Origin: Serripes groenlandicus
Taxonomy: Eukaryota; Mollusca; Bivalvia; Cardiida; Cardiidae
Length of the DNA stretch: 64,000 nucleotides
Assembly (NCBI GenBank): GCA_031761405.1
Contig: JASEVX010000085.1
Coordinates: forward strand, 372,001 to 436,000
Reading direction: 5' to 3'
The notes below the pieces were generated by a model, which saw only the letters and a list, made by a program, of their open reading frames with translations, searched no databases and was not told the DNA's origin. Shown one piece after another: positions 1-10,389 of this stretch. Each line of letters begins with the position of its first letter. The stretch's first letter is position 1. A program made the translations under genes and the position numbers.

Positions 1-129
1 TAAACAATTCTCTAAAACGAGCATTCTTGGTTTTCCCAGTGGAAGAGAGTTTAAATGTTGAAAACCTGACGATTTGTATTGTTCATATCTTCCGTGCGTT
101 CAATAGACATTGAAACAAGAATGCAAGAA

Positions 130-270
130 AATTTCATCAAAACACTGTGGACATTTAGTTGTCATGAAAACACTGTGGACATTTAGTTTTCATGAAAACA
201 CTGTGGACATTTAGTTTCATGAAAACACTTTGGACATTTAATGTCATGAACACAGTGTGTACATTTACAT
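130..270. repeat. Tandem repeat, about 33-bp unit, 4-5 copies
   Basis: Successive units read like CATGAAAACACTGTGGACAT followed by TTAGTT. The last copies are diverged (ACACTTTGG, ACACAGTGTG). No coding frame is evident. Confidence 0.9.
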
Positions 271-968
271 CATTTACATGAAAACTGACTACGATGCGCC
301 AAAAGCAGTATTAAGATTGTTTGCAAACAATACAGATTCAGGTGAGCAAACTCGTAACGAGCTGTCCTGAAATCAGAATGGTTCGTATTTAGTCATGAAA
401 ATATTTTTAAAAAATTGAGTCGGCCGATTGTGTACCTGGACTTGTCAACTTTATGAAATTCGGAGCCGAAGGAGTAAACGGTGGCTTGTGTCGGTTAATT
501 AAACGCAGGAGTAAACTGATAGCCGTACAGTGTTGGGGACTTGTAAAACAAGACAGATACTAATTGGCGCATCATATTTTGACAAAGTGTATCTACCTCC
601 GTGTCAACTGCGAGCAGACGACCCGTCGCCATGCAGATTTATGAACGCTCTCACATGACATAATGCAATAGCTGCGTGTACTCGAATGTGTACAAAGGTT
701 TTCATTGATTAGCGTTAAAAGTACTTGCAAAAGTCACATGATTTCAGTTTTGATAATTCAGCCCCGAACAGTTACACTTTCCCATATGCAGATGCAACTG
801 CAGCAGAAAACTTTTTCAAACATTGTTGCGAAAAGAGACATTACTCGTGATGAGCAATTTCTGCCTAAAGCTAGAATGTTTTCAACTCGATTCAGTTAAT
901 TTTACTTCCCGTGTTCAATCTCGTATTTTACTGAATATGTGAAATAATTAATGTCAATAACCATTAAA
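271..968. other. Unassigned AT-rich sequence
   Basis: No gene seen. Bases ~300-480 (GTTTGCAAACAATACAGATTCAGG onward) resemble stretches near 30,900-31,000 and 56,030-56,230, so an old dispersed repeat is likely here. The 64-codon open frame at 705-899 has no recognisable domain. Confidence 0.5.
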
Positions 969-1207
969 TTAGCCGCTCCACGAGAAAACCAACAGTGTGG
1001 ACAGGTAAAGCATCGGCCCTAATCAGCCTAAGCATGCTGCGCAGACTAAACAGGGCAGATCCTTTTTGCCTCCTGCGGGTTTTCCGTTTCAGGAATCATT
1101 ACTCTATACCTCTATCCCCCTGAGACGGAATGTGTCTGCCCGGATCAGTCTGCCGACTACGCAGACTAATCTGGATTAACACATTACGCAGAGACAAACG
1201 GCTCAAA
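969..1207. mobile_element. Fold-back MITE, family C, diverged copy
   Basis: Starts AGCCGCTCCACGAGAAAACC and ends near GACAAACGGCTCA. This is the same family as 6994, 33864, 49767, 52485 and 58521, which have ends GAGCCGTCCCGCGAGAAAAC / GTTTTCTCGCGGGACGGCTC. Internal GATCAGTCTGC segments pair with each other. There is no coding capacity. Confidence 0.8.
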
Positions 1208-1440
1208 TTACAAATTCAATCAGACGGTTTATGATATAAACAATATAGACGTTTTTATTTACGTATACATATACATACATGCATCTAGTAATACAAACAA
1301 ATAAAGAACAACATAATTTCATGGTCATTTGAAAAGAATAACAATCAGGTCTTTTTTTTTGGTAAACTACTATGATTTGAACTTTGCTAATAAAGTGTCA
1401 GAGGAGAATGAGACGTTTAACTGATCAGTCAAAATTGTGT

Positions 1441-1670
1441 TTAACCCTTTCCCTCATACGACAATTCTGCAGCAGACGACTTTGAACGTATTTTGTCAAA
1501 ACATAGAAAATCTCCATAATTAAATGGATAACCTATGACAAAAAGTGGAAAACATTGTGGCAAAAGGAGAAATTGCACGTTTTGTGCAATTTCTTCTTTT
1601 GTCACTATGTTTTCAAAAAGCCGTCTGCTGCAGACGCGTCAGAAAGCGTCTATATGAGGGAAAGGGTTAA
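1441..1670 (+). mobile_element. piggyBac-like MITE, family A, full-length
   Basis: The element is bounded by TTAA on both sides, with inverted ends CCCTTTCCCTCATA / TATGAGGGAAAGGG. The centre folds as a hairpin around GAAATTGCACGTTTTGTGCAATTTC. Half 1 (ACAATTCTGCAGCAGACGAC) comes first, which I define as plus. TTAA target sites with CCC ends are typical of piggyBac-type non-autonomous elements. The family assignment is by these ends only. Confidence 0.9.
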
Positions 1671-2077
1671 AGAGAATCATAAAGATTTATGTCTATATAT
1701 GATTCAAGAATTGTTCCACACAGCACGGAGGCTCATGCCGATCTCTGTCTTTGCTGATTGTCATATCCTGGTTGAGGTATGTCCCCCCCTTCCCACATAC
1801 ATACGCCTCTACAGCAGAATATTGACAATATGTGGTCAGAAGAAGAAATTTCTCATAAAGAGAAATCTCTCCTTTTGCCACAATGTTTCAACGTTACATG
1901 TCTATGAATTTATTTCGACTTAATTTATTGAGATTTTTCCATACGTTCAACCTTCATATTTTCTAAAAACAATCAATCAATCCCTGGACGTAGGTCGATT
2001 GTCGTGTTGTGTTGCCAAGACTGCATCTATTTCCTTGAAATGATACCCCGCAAACCTGGGCCCCAAGGAGGGCAGTC
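1671..2077. other. Unassigned; contains a MITE-A hairpin fragment
   Basis: Around 1830-1895 a fragment resembling the MITE-A core (AAGAAATTTCTCATAAAGAG...CTCCTTTTGCCACAATGTTT) is visible. The rest is anonymous. Confidence 0.5.
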
Positions 2078-2184
2078 ATCAACTCTTTTAAAAGTCTTCG
2101 GTATGACTCGGCCGGGGATCAGGCCTGCGATAAACCGCAACCCGAGACGGACACCCTACCAATACAACACCGAGACGTTGTGGT
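2078..2184 (-). mobile_element. tRNA-derived SINE-A fragment (antisense head)
   Basis: The reverse complement carries the family A head: a diverged box A, CGTCTCGGGTTGCGG, a degraded box B region and the CATACCGAAGACTTTTAAAA junction. The body is missing. Confidence 0.75.
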
Positions 2185-2640
2185 TTCGTGGTATGAGACA
2201 CTCAGTACGGTGAAGTTGTTCGCTTTGATATGTAAAAGGTTATGGCACATTGAAATCCATCGAACATCTAATATAACCTTCAGCTGGGGATTTGCTTTTG
2301 AAAAAGTGGCAAGCGCTGCACACTATAATTATGCAATTGACTTGTTATGTACATAATAACTAGCGAGGCGTCAACATATGTCAAATATTGTAAAAACATA
2401 TCTCAATCAAACCCCCTTAATTAAGCCAATTTTTCTTTGACAATATAAACGTCGTGCTGTCCTATATGCAAACACAAACATAAATATGACGCGCATGCAT
2501 TTTCATTAACAATCTAAATGTGTGTCATACATTCAATTTTGTTTATTTTCATAAAACGTTATGAAAGTGTCTAAAATATCCTGTTTAAACTTTGTAAATT
2601 CACTAATATCATTTTAAGATATTTTTAACAATCACCGGGC
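2185..2640. other. Unassigned AT-rich sequence
   Basis: No gene, RNA or clear repeat recognised. Confidence 0.5.
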
Positions 2641-2663
2641 CATTAACCGCCCTACTCTTTCTC

Positions 2664-2704
<41 letters not shown>

Positions 2705-2712
2705 TCTCTCTT
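2641..2712. repeat. Pyrimidine tract with ~38-nt poly(C)
   Basis: TCTTTCTCT flows into an uninterrupted C run and then CTCTCTCTCTTTTCTC. Long homopolymers of this kind are assembly-sensitive, so the length is unreliable. Confidence 0.9.
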
Positions 2713-2728
2713 TTCTCTATTAATTGTA

Positions 2729-4570
2729 TATATATATATAATCTTTATTAAAGTCTCATCTTTGTACATGTTACATAATATAAAACAATATTCACAGTTA
2801 ACAAACAAATGTACAAAGCCATTCTTTAAAAAACAGAATTATAAGAGACTAAGAGATCATCACAAAACCTTGACAGTTAAAAAATGTTAAAGGAGATACG
2901 ACGCATTTCCCATCGGGGAATCATGCATAAATACATCAAATTGAGTTAACTTAACATAAGAAACAAAAGTTAATACTTATAAAACAAATATAACATTCGT
3001 CGTAAAGTACAACTTCAAATAAACAGATGCGTTATGTATAACATATAAACCTAAAATGAAATAAAACAAGTACAACCGAATAAAATACAACTCAAAATAT
3101 TAAAATACGGGCGTATAAACAGATAAAGGACTATTTACACAAATAAAATAATCTCGTTTTTAAAATATTATTACAGGTTTTGGCACTAAATCTTGCTATC
3201 TTCCTATTTGACAGAACAAATGATAACTTTTCTATATCAGACATACTGGCAAATGAAGGGTTGACCGAAAGGGCCTTTTCGACCAATTCTTTACGTATTT
3301 GCTCATATAGCTTACAATAAAATAAAACATGTATTTCTGACTCAACAGTGTCGCAGAATGGGCAGAGACGATCGTATTCAGCCAGACCTTCGTACCTACC
3401 AGTTTCTATTCTAATAGGTGCGACACCGCATCTAAATTTACTCAAGGCTGACCTATGTGTGGGGGGCAATATTAATTTACAATAATGTTCTGTGAAATAA
3501 CCATTTTTCATTTTACAATAGTTTCTAAGCTTATTTCTGCCCTTGCCACCTTTACTTTCATATGTATTTATTCTCTCTATCCAATCATTAATAAAAGCCA
3601 ACATTAACTGCTCCTGTATAGCACTGACGAAAGTGCGTTTATGCAAGGGATAATTCAAGTCTAGCCGCACATCTATACCGAGTTTAGAAATCTGTTCTTT
3701 GACATAAAAGAACCAAGTTTTAAAAGACGTATTAGCTCTACCATCTGCCCAGAGTGCTACTCGCTTGTTTATACGCTGCCGAGATAAGTTACATAGGTTA
3801 CACCAATAGCTCACAACAGATTTCCAATGGCGGACATTGGGTGGAACCCAAGCCATTTCACCGAGAACAGCATCATTTGGCGTATACTTTCCAACACCTA
3901 GAAAGAAACGCATGGCCCTGTTTTGAACGGCGGATATACAAGAGTATACTTTAAAGCCCCATATAGGCGCACCGTAGTTGATCACCGGCCATACCATAGA
4001 GTCGTATAACTTTGTAAAAGCGTCGTAAGGAACTCCCCCGACACTTTTACATTTTGAAATAATAAGACCAAGCGCGCGACCAGCACTCTGAGCAACTACT
4101 TTTGCTGTGACGTTGTAGTCCAAGTATTCGTTCAGAACTAGGCCTAAATAAGCATATTTATCAACAACACTTAAATTGTCATTTCCACACCGGAAATTGT
4201 AAGCAGTACGCTGTACACTCTTCGGTCGGAAATGCACAACATTACTCTTAGAGCAGTTAATAGTCATATCATTACGGTTACACCAAACACACAATGCATC
4301 AAGTAGAGACTGCAGGTCGTCCTCGTTAGGGGCTAGAAGAACAATGTCATCAGCATACAACAAAATACAGACTTTTTCATTTTCAGCAGAAATACCAATA
4401 TCTAAGCTTTTAATGAATTTAACAAGGTCATCGATAAACAGGTTGAACAACAGAGGTGAAATACCACAGCCTTGTCTTAGTCCACACTGTGTTTCAAACC
4501 AGTCTGTACATAAAGAGTTTATGCGAACACATGAACTAATGGACGAGTAGAGCGACTTGTATTTCTTCGC
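2729..4570 (-). mobile_element. 5'-truncated non-LTR retrotransposon (LINE)
   Basis: The minus-strand frame runs from ~4570 to the stop at 3131, followed by about 390 nt of 3' UTR ending at a (TA)n tract (2729-2745), as expected for a LINE 3' tail. Upstream of ~4570 the frame meets a stop and similarity ends, consistent with 5' truncation by incomplete reverse transcription. No endonuclease domain remains. Confidence 0.85.
3131..4570 (-). pseudogene. Reverse transcriptase C-terminal portion of LINE ORF2
   Basis: The open frame (about 479 codons) encodes the late part of a non-LTR reverse transcriptase. It includes the QGCGISPLLFNLFIDDL block, the catalytic YADD box (LLYADDIVLLAP), the following NCSKSNVVHF block, a thumb-like region and a C-terminal zinc-binding pattern CPFC-x8-H-x4-C. 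The fingers part of the RT and the apurinic endonuclease are absent, so it cannot act alone. The first ATG is well inside, so the 5' end is a truncation point and not a start. The clade (CR1, RTE, I, etc.) cannot be decided from this fragment. No stop or frameshift interrupts what remains, which suggests a fairly young insertion. Confidence 0.9.
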
Positions 4571-4808
4571 CTAGTTTTCTCTTTGTTTATATTGTGTTAT
4601 TTATTGTACCATTATGATGTATGTGCTGTGTTAAAAATAAACGTCTAAACTTGCGAGGTTCCTCGTGAACACTATGATCAGAGGAAAGATTTCCGTATTA
4701 CCAAATACGTTGTACTTGATAATTAAGAAACTAGCTATATCTTTGCCCCCATTGGATTACTTTCTAATCCACTTATTGAAACTTTAATGATAATATACAA
4801 TGTAAAGG

Positions 4809-4944
4809 TTTGACCATTTCCCTCATACAGACACTTTCCGCCACCTCTGCAGCAAACGGTTTTTGAAAACATTATGGCAAAATGAGAAATTGCTCATGAT
4901 GAGCAATTTCTCCTTTCGCCATAATGTTTTCAAGTCTTTTCAAT
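4809..4944 (-). mobile_element. MITE-A partial copy
   Basis: CATTTCCCTCATACAGACAC, GCAGCAAACGG, and the core hairpin GAAATTGCTCATGATGAGCAATTTC are present. The second end is missing. Confidence 0.75.
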
Positions 4945-4973
4945 AAGTGTTCTTTTTTAGATTGATTTATTAG

Positions 4974-5234
4974 GGTTTAACGCCGTTTTCACCAATTTTT
5001 CAGTCACATCACGCCGACCAGTTCACCTACTCATGCGTTTCCTGGTTTTACCACACTAGTACACCACACAACATACTTTCCAATCAACTGGCTGCTTTCC
5101 CACATAAACTGTTAAACAGCCCATTGGTGAAAGACGAATGACGCATGTCACGGGTGACTTTTGTCAAACGTCGGAGAGAACGTTAGCCGAGCTGGGATTA
5201 GAACTCATAACCCCTGGATTGACAGACCGCATCG
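4974..5234 (-). mobile_element. tRNA-derived SINE-B, antisense
   Basis: Read on the minus strand it starts with a tRNA-like head (CAATCCAGGGGTTATGAGTT box B region) and continues through the family body (GACGAATGACGCATGTC; GGCTGCTTTCCCACATAAAC on plus). It matches copies at 32945, 37695, 38926, 50335 and 60989. Confidence 0.85.
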
Positions 5235-5942
5235 TTTATGTTTAGATTTCTTCCATATATTTTACCTGATGTTTTTAAAGTCGTCTGCTGCTGCTGGGAG
5301 GGGGTGGGGGGGCGAAGGGTTAAAAACCTGGTGCACCACGGAGCACGTCCGGTGACAGTTTAGCTGTGATTTAGTCCTATAGTACGTTGTTTTTGACACT
5401 CGATTCAGTGAAATATATCATGGGCACTTTACGCCATGCTTGACAGTCTGTCAGCTACTTGCATCTGTATGCTCGTTTATATTTGATCGGTGTTTTATGA
5501 GGCTTTCGAGAAGTTTCCAATAATATCACTGTTTACTCTTGGTACACACTGTTTTCGAGTATATCAAATATGATGTTTTCGATTTTTCCTTGAAACAGAC
5601 GAAATTGGTCGACCTAGATGGTGTTTTTTCCCCCCAAATCATTTTGTACATCATAAAGGTTTTCCTACAATGTTTTCGGCTCTGTAACACATTTATACTT
5701 CAAAAATATAAGATGTTTCACTTTTGCTCATACAAGTTTTAAGCGAAACATATCTGTTAGATATCGGGATATTAGAATGTGTGCGATGCTTCGAACGTTA
5801 GCATAAAATGAACTTATCAAGTAGTCTGCATTGAAAATGAAAATCTAGAAAATCAAAGTTTACTTTTTTGATTTCAGGAAATTAGAAATTTTCTCGTTTT
5901 TAGCAAGTTTTCCTATTCCACGCAATGTTTTAAGTAAGGGCC
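5235..5942. other. Unassigned AT-rich sequence
   Basis: A short G-rich run (GGGAGGGGGTGGGGGGG, ~5297) is the only notable feature. No coding or RNA signal was recognised. The open frames at 5161-5355 and 5539-5742 have no recognisable domain. Confidence 0.5.
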
Positions 5943-6265
5943 GGGTCTCGGTGGAGTAGTGGTAGAGCGTCCGCCTCGGGTGCGGGTGGACGTGGATTGG
6001 ATCCCCGGTAGGATCATACGAAATACTTTAACAATGGTAGTAGTGGCTGCGCTCCTTGGTACTCAGGGTTGCGGGGTTAGCATTAAGACTGACTGGCTGC
6101 TGTCAGGATAAATGGACCAGTAGTACTTTTTACTTACCAAGAAAACGCCGTGAAATAACTGACTGGCTGGTGTCAAGATAAATGGACCAGTAGTACTGGT
6201 TACTTACCAAGAAAACGCCGTGAAATAACTGAAAATTGTTGGTAGTGGTATTGAACACCAAACAA
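5943..6265 (+). mobile_element. tRNA-derived SINE-A with internal duplication
   Basis: The head carries a pol III box A-like TGGAGTAGTGG and a box B-like GGATTGGATCCCC, followed by the family body (GGTTGCGGGGTTAGCATTA, GACTGACTGGCTG, GGACCAGTAGTACT). A ~73-bp segment beginning GACTGGCTG is present twice in tandem. The tail contains AACACCAAACAAT. Confidence 0.9.
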
Positions 6266-6267
6266 TA

Positions 6268-6492
6268 TTAACCTTTACCCTCATACGACAATTCTGCAGC
6301 AGACGACTTTGAACATATTTTGTCAAAAAATAGAAAATCCCTATAATTGATAACCTATGACTAAAAGTGGAAAACATTGTGGCAAAAGGAGAAATTGCTC
6401 GTTTTGAGCAATTTCTCCTATTGTCACTATGTTTTCAAAAAGCCGTCTGCTGCAGAGGCGTCATAAAGCGTTTATATGAGGGAAAGGGTTAA
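6268..6492 (+). mobile_element. piggyBac-like MITE-A, full-length
   Basis: TTAA borders with ends CCTTTACCCTCATACGAC / ATGAGGGAAAGGG. The hairpin core is GAAATTGCTCGTTTTGAGCA. It abuts the 3' end of a SINE-A copy. Confidence 0.9.
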
Positions 6493-6993
6493 AGACGGGT
6501 CGCCCGTAGCAGATGTGTCAACTGTCTTCGTTATCAGGTAAAGGGTTTCGTATCGTCCACCAACAGCCTGTTGACTCGCCTATTCTTCTCTCAAGCACGC
6601 GACACTCGGGGTGTTGAGGGCAAGACAATTTAATCCGCATATATCGTGTAATAACGGGCGATTCATTGCAATCTTTAACCAATACATTTGATGTCATCCT
6701 ATTCACTCCCCTTGTTAAATTATGACGGTAGATGGCGCTTGTTTAACCAGGTGGGACAGCTTTCGGAAGTGAACCAGGCATCTTCGTGCTTTCATTTTCT
6801 TGTCAGCGAAACAAATCAAGATCCGTTGTATTTGCAGAGGAAAGTTGTCAAATGGGTCAAAACTCATTTGGTATTCATGCGCACGATACGATGCGTCGTG
6901 TCACATACCCACCATATTGTTTTGATTGTTTTTTGTTTTATTTATTTATTTGGATCTATCCCGTTTTCAACGGTATTTCATTTACACATGTAT
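6493..6993. other. Unassigned sequence
   Basis: The overlapping open frames at 6518-7118 run into the following MITE and carry no recognisable domain. Nothing else seen. Confidence 0.5.
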
Positions 6994-7262
6994 ATGAGCC
7001 GTTCCATGAAAAAAAACACCAGTATGAACCTCTGCGTAATGTATCGACCCAGATCAGCCTGCGCAGTCAGCGCAGGCTAATCCGGACCGACACATTCCGT
7101 TTCAAGGTGATAGAGTAATAGAGTAAATGATTCCTGGAACAGAAATCTAACAGGAGGCGAAAAGGGTATGTCCGTGTTAGCCTGTTCGTCATGCGTATGC
7201 TGATCCGGGTCGATATCTTACGCAGAGTCCACAATGTTAGATTTCTCGTGGGACGGCTCATA
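6994..7262. mobile_element. Fold-back MITE, family C
   Basis: Ends are ATGAGCCGTTCCATG and GTGGGACGGCTCAT. Internal palindromic segments (AGCCTGCGCAGTCAGCGCAGGCT) and a GTGATAGAGTAATAGAGTAA spacer are typical of the family. Short open frames on both strands are a by-product of the palindrome. Confidence 0.85.
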
Positions 7263-7270
7263 TCATCTTA

Positions 7271-7487
7271 ACCGACTCGGTGGTGTAGTGGTAGAGCGTC
7301 GGCCATTAAAAATGGTAGTAGTAGTTTCCCTCCTATGCGCTTAGGGTTGCGGGGTTAGCATTACGACCGACTGGCTGGTGTTAGGAGACATGGACCAGTA
7401 GTACTGGTAACTTACCCAGGAAACGCCGAGATATAACTGAAATATTGTTGAAAGCGACGCAAGACACCAAACATATCAATCATCTAA
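7271..7487 (+). mobile_element. tRNA-derived SINE-A, internally deleted head
   Basis: It begins ACTCGGTGGTGTAGTGGTAG (box A-like) but jumps from GCGTCGGCC straight to AAAAATGGTAGTAG, so box B is missing. The body and tail (AACACCAAACATATCAATC-like) are present. It lies 8 bp beyond a MITE-C. Confidence 0.85.
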
Positions 7488-7669
7488 ATCAGAAGACCAT
7501 TGGTCAGTGCATCTTAGTAAGCCAAGGCTACTTCGTTAATTCACCATTGGCTTGTAATGAAGAGACCACTGTGGCCATGATAATATACAACACATAACAA
7601 TGCGACATCACAAAGAACGAGATGCATTTATAACATATACTGTATGAAGGCTATTCTGGTTTTTTGTCA

Positions 7670-8005
7670 GGTTCTAACAGAACATGGGTATATAATTATT
7701 ATCTTAAGTTTCTAGCAAAACATCAATATAAAGTGCTTTTTATCAGGTTAAAGCAAAACATGAGTATATAATGACGTTCGTTCGATTCTAGCACAACATA
7801 AGTGTTAATGATTTTCGCAAGGTTCACGCAGAACATGAAAACATATGTCTTCGATAGTTTCTTGCAAAGCCATCCTCGGTACCCAGGCTGCTATTCATAT
7901 ATTTTATGAATAGCCTGGGTACCGAGGATGTTGCAAAGCATGAGTATAAGTTGATTTGTGTGTTAGGTTATAGCAAAACATGAGTATATAATGCTTTTCT
8001 TTTGG
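7670..8005 (+). repeat. Degenerate ~60-bp tandem repeat
   Basis: Recurring motif GCAAAACATGAGTATATAAT with a GGTTATA/GGTTCTA lead, four to five diverged copies. It resumes at 8160-8200. It is interrupted by the hairpin at 7872-7929. Confidence 0.7.
7862..7939. repeat. Short hairpin insertion flanked by 9-bp direct repeats
   Basis: Arms CATCCTCGGTACCCAGGCT / AGCCTGGGTACCGAGGATG continue into CTATTCATA / TATGAATAG around a short loop. Outside lie two copies of TTGCAAAGC (7862-7870 and 7931-7939). The direct repeats look like a target duplication around a ~60-bp inverted-repeat insert. Confidence 0.75.
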
Positions 8006-8009
8006 ATAT

Positions 8010-8158
8010 AGACTATAGAGTAATAATTTCTGAAACAGAAAATCCACAAGAGGTGAAAAGTGTCTGTCCGGATCAGCCTGCGCGGCAAGCTAAGGCTGAT
8101 CCGGGTCGATACTTTACGCAGAGTCCATACTGTTGGTTTTCCCACGGAACGGCTCATA
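8010..8158. mobile_element. Fold-back MITE-C, half element
   Basis: It contains the right half only: GAGTAATAATTTCTGAAACA, GGATCAGCCTGCGCGGCAAG and the end CACGGAACGGCTCAT. Confidence 0.8.
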
Positions 8159-8307
8159 TAATGATTTTCGCTTGGTTATAGCAAAACATGAATAAAGTAT
8201 GATAACTTACTGTTACAAACAGTGAATGTATCGATACAATCAAGTCCAAGTTGTATAATCTGACTTCACCCCGTGTCGAAGAATTCAGTCCACGAACCAC
8301 GGGGAAT

Positions 8308-8510
8308 CCGCCCTGGCCGAGTGGCTAGCGTTTGGGATTTAAAACCGGACGTCTCGGGTTAGATCCTCTTTCGTATCGGTCATGTTGGAGTGCCCTTGGG
8401 AAAGGCACATATGCTAGAACGGGTTTGTTAACCCAGATATCATCAATAAGTGAACTGTTGATGTGATATAGCTGAATTAATGTTAAAACTCCAATAACAC
8501 AATCAAACTT
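8308..8510 (+). mobile_element. tRNA-derived SINE-C
   Basis: The head CCGCCCTGGCCGAGTGGCTA resembles a class II (Ser/Leu-type) tRNA 5' half. CTCGGGTTAGATCCTCTTTC is a decayed box B. The body has TGCCCTTGGGAAAGGCACAT and ends with GTGAACTG...GATATAGCTG. The anticodon region is degenerate, so it is not a functional tRNA. Confidence 0.8.
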
Positions 8511-8535
8511 GAACTGCGTCTGGTGATTGGACCTT

Positions 8536-9431
8536 CTCGGTGGTGTAGTGGTAGAACGTCCGTCTCGGTGGTGTAGTGGTAGAACTTCCGCCTCGGTGGT
8601 GAAGTGGTAGAACGTCCGCATCGGTGGTGTAGTGGTAGAACGTCCGCATCGGTGGTGTAGTGGTAGAGCGCCCGCCTCGGTGGTGTAGTGGTAGAACGTC
8701 CGCCTCGGTGGTGTAGTGGTAGAACGTCCGTCTCGGTGATGTAGTGGTATAACGTCCGCCTCGGTGGTGTAGTGGTAGAACGTCCGTCTCGGTGGTGTAG
8801 TGGTAGAACGTCCGTCTCGGTGATGTAGTGGTAGAACGTCCGTCTCGGTGGTGTAGTGGTAGAACGTCCGTCTCGGTGGTGTAGTGGTAGAACGTCCGCA
8901 TCGGTGGTGTAGTGGTAGAACGTCCGTCTCGGTGATGTAGTGGTAGAACGTCCGTCTCGGTGGTGTAGTGGTAGAACGTCCGCCTCGGTGGTGTAGTGGT
9001 AGAACGTCCGTCTCGGTGGTGTAGTGGTAGAACGTCCGTCTCGGTGGTGTAGTGGTAGAACGTCCGTCTCGGTGGTGTAGTGGTAGAACGTCCACCTCGG
9101 TGGTGTAGTGGTAGAACGTCCGCCTCGATGGTGTAGTGGTAGAACGTCCGTCTCGGTGATGTAGTGGTAGAACGTCCGCCTCGGTGGTGTAGTGGTAGAA
9201 CGTCCGTCTCGGTGGTGTAGTGGTTGAACGTCCGTCTCGGTGATGTAGTGGTAGAACGTCCGCCTCGGTGGTGTAGTGGTTGAACGTCCGTCTCGGTGAT
9301 GTAGTGGTAGAACGTCCGCCTCGGTGGTGTAGTGGTTGAACGTCCGTCTCGGTGGTGTAGTGGTAGAACGTCCGCCTCGGTGGTGTAGTGGTTGAACGTC
9401 CGTCTCGGTGGTGTAGTGGTAGAACGTCCGC
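8536..9431 (+). repeat. 28-bp minisatellite, 32 units, SINE-derived
   Basis: The unit is CTCGGTGGTGTAGTGGTAGA + ACGTCCGT or ACGTCCGC. 896 bp = 32 x 28. The unit equals the 5' head of SINE-A, and the last unit merges with a SINE-A body at 9404-9628, so the array arose by tandem amplification of the SINE head. TGGTGTAGTGG fits the pol III box A pattern TRGYNNANNNG in most units. Variant units (GTGATGTAG, GGTTGAACG) alternate between ~9200 and 9410, giving a 56-bp higher-order period. Long open frames in the array are artefacts of the period and composition. Confidence 0.95.
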
Positions 9432-9628
9432 CTCGGCTGCGGGAGGTCGTGGGTTATTTCCCCGGTCGGGTCATACCAAAGACTTTAAAAATGGTAGCAA
9501 TGGCTGCACTCCTAGGCGCTCAGGAGTGCAGGGTTAACATTACGACCGACTGGCTGGTGCCAGGATAAATGCACGCCTTGATATAACTGAAACATTGTTG
9601 AATGCAGAGTAAAACACCAAGCAATCAA
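9404..9628 (+). mobile_element. tRNA-derived SINE-A
   Basis: The head is shared with the preceding minisatellite. It then runs GCGGGAGGTCGTGGGTTATT, GGTCGGGTCATACCAAAGAC and the usual body, ending AACACCAAGCAATCAATAC. Confidence 0.9.
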
Positions 9629-9726
9629 TACATCTGATGAGTAGGGTCTTGTTGCAGTTGCTTACCTAGAAGACCCGTTTGAGTCTTTGCATACGCACAG
9701 TTTGACCAGAATCAGCACCATCCGCC

Positions 9727-9956
9727 TTAACCCTTTCCCTCATACGACAATTCTGCAGCAGACGACTTTGAACGTATTTTGTCAAAGCATAGAAAATCTC
9801 TATAATTGAATGGATTACCTATGACAAAAAGTGGAAAACATTGTGGCAAAAGGAGAAATTGCACGTTTTGTGCAATTTCCTCTTTTGTCACTATGTTTTC
9901 AAAAAGCCGTCTGCTGCAGAGGCGTCAGAAAGCGTCTATATGAGGGAAAGGGTTAA
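9727..9956 (+). mobile_element. piggyBac-like MITE-A, full-length
   Basis: TTAA borders. It is almost identical to the copy at 1441-1670, including the GCACGTTTTGTGC loop, suggesting recent activity of this subfamily. Confidence 0.9.
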
Positions 9957-10030
9957 TATGTTAAAACGAGGACCAGATAAGGAGGGATATTCAGCTCTTT
10001 TTCCCATAATGCATCTCTCATTATTACAGC

Positions 10031-10105
10031 AAACGCTATGTTATTGACACTCAAAAGAATCGTCTCACTGAGACGATTCTTTTGAGTACCCACAACATAG
10101 CGTTT
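10031..10105. repeat. Perfect 19-bp-arm hairpin with second outer stem
   Basis: The inner arms ACTCAAAAGAATCGTCTCA / TGAGACGATTCTTTTGAGT flank a single C. The outer arms AAACGCTATGTT / AACATAGCGTTT lie 6 nt further out on each side. Confidence 0.9.
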
Positions 10106-10389
10106 TACAGGTCAAATAAGGAGTTTAGAACATGCAAAACGTCCTTTATTTAGAGTTCTGCAGTTTAGCCAACGGGCTGTACTCCAGTTTAAAATGTAAC
10201 TGATATCACAGGGATATCCAATAACACCCCCAAATTACCAGATACCGATCATGTATCTGAGCATTTGAGAAGGGAACAATGTGGACCAATATTCGGCAGC
10301 ATTTACGTTCAAGCAGATCTTGGTATTTTTTTTTATTGCAAATCGAATGCTGTTTGACGTCGTGTAAAAGTGTGGTAGATGAATAATGT

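Noticed and set aside
1555..1923. 122-codon frame starting inside a MITE-A; likewise 9841-10,047, 10,206-10,505, 32,285-32,551, 38,329-38,520 and 42,735-43,031
   Set aside because: The same peptide (KLHVLCNFFFCHYVFKKPSA) or its complement recurs wherever the MITE occurs, then diverges at the border. Not genes.
6688..7118. Overlapping 130- and 110-codon frames
   Set aside because: Their 3' parts lie in a MITE-C, the 5' parts have no recognisable domain, and codon use is unremarkable.
8308..8390. Possible tRNA-Ser/Leu gene
   Set aside because: Box B is corrupted and the sequence continues into a SINE-C body.
8325..9095. 256- and 132-codon minus-strand open frames rich in TTTPPRR/YHYTTE
   Set aside because: They are translations of the 28-bp minisatellite (SINE heads) in different frames. 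No start context, no domain.
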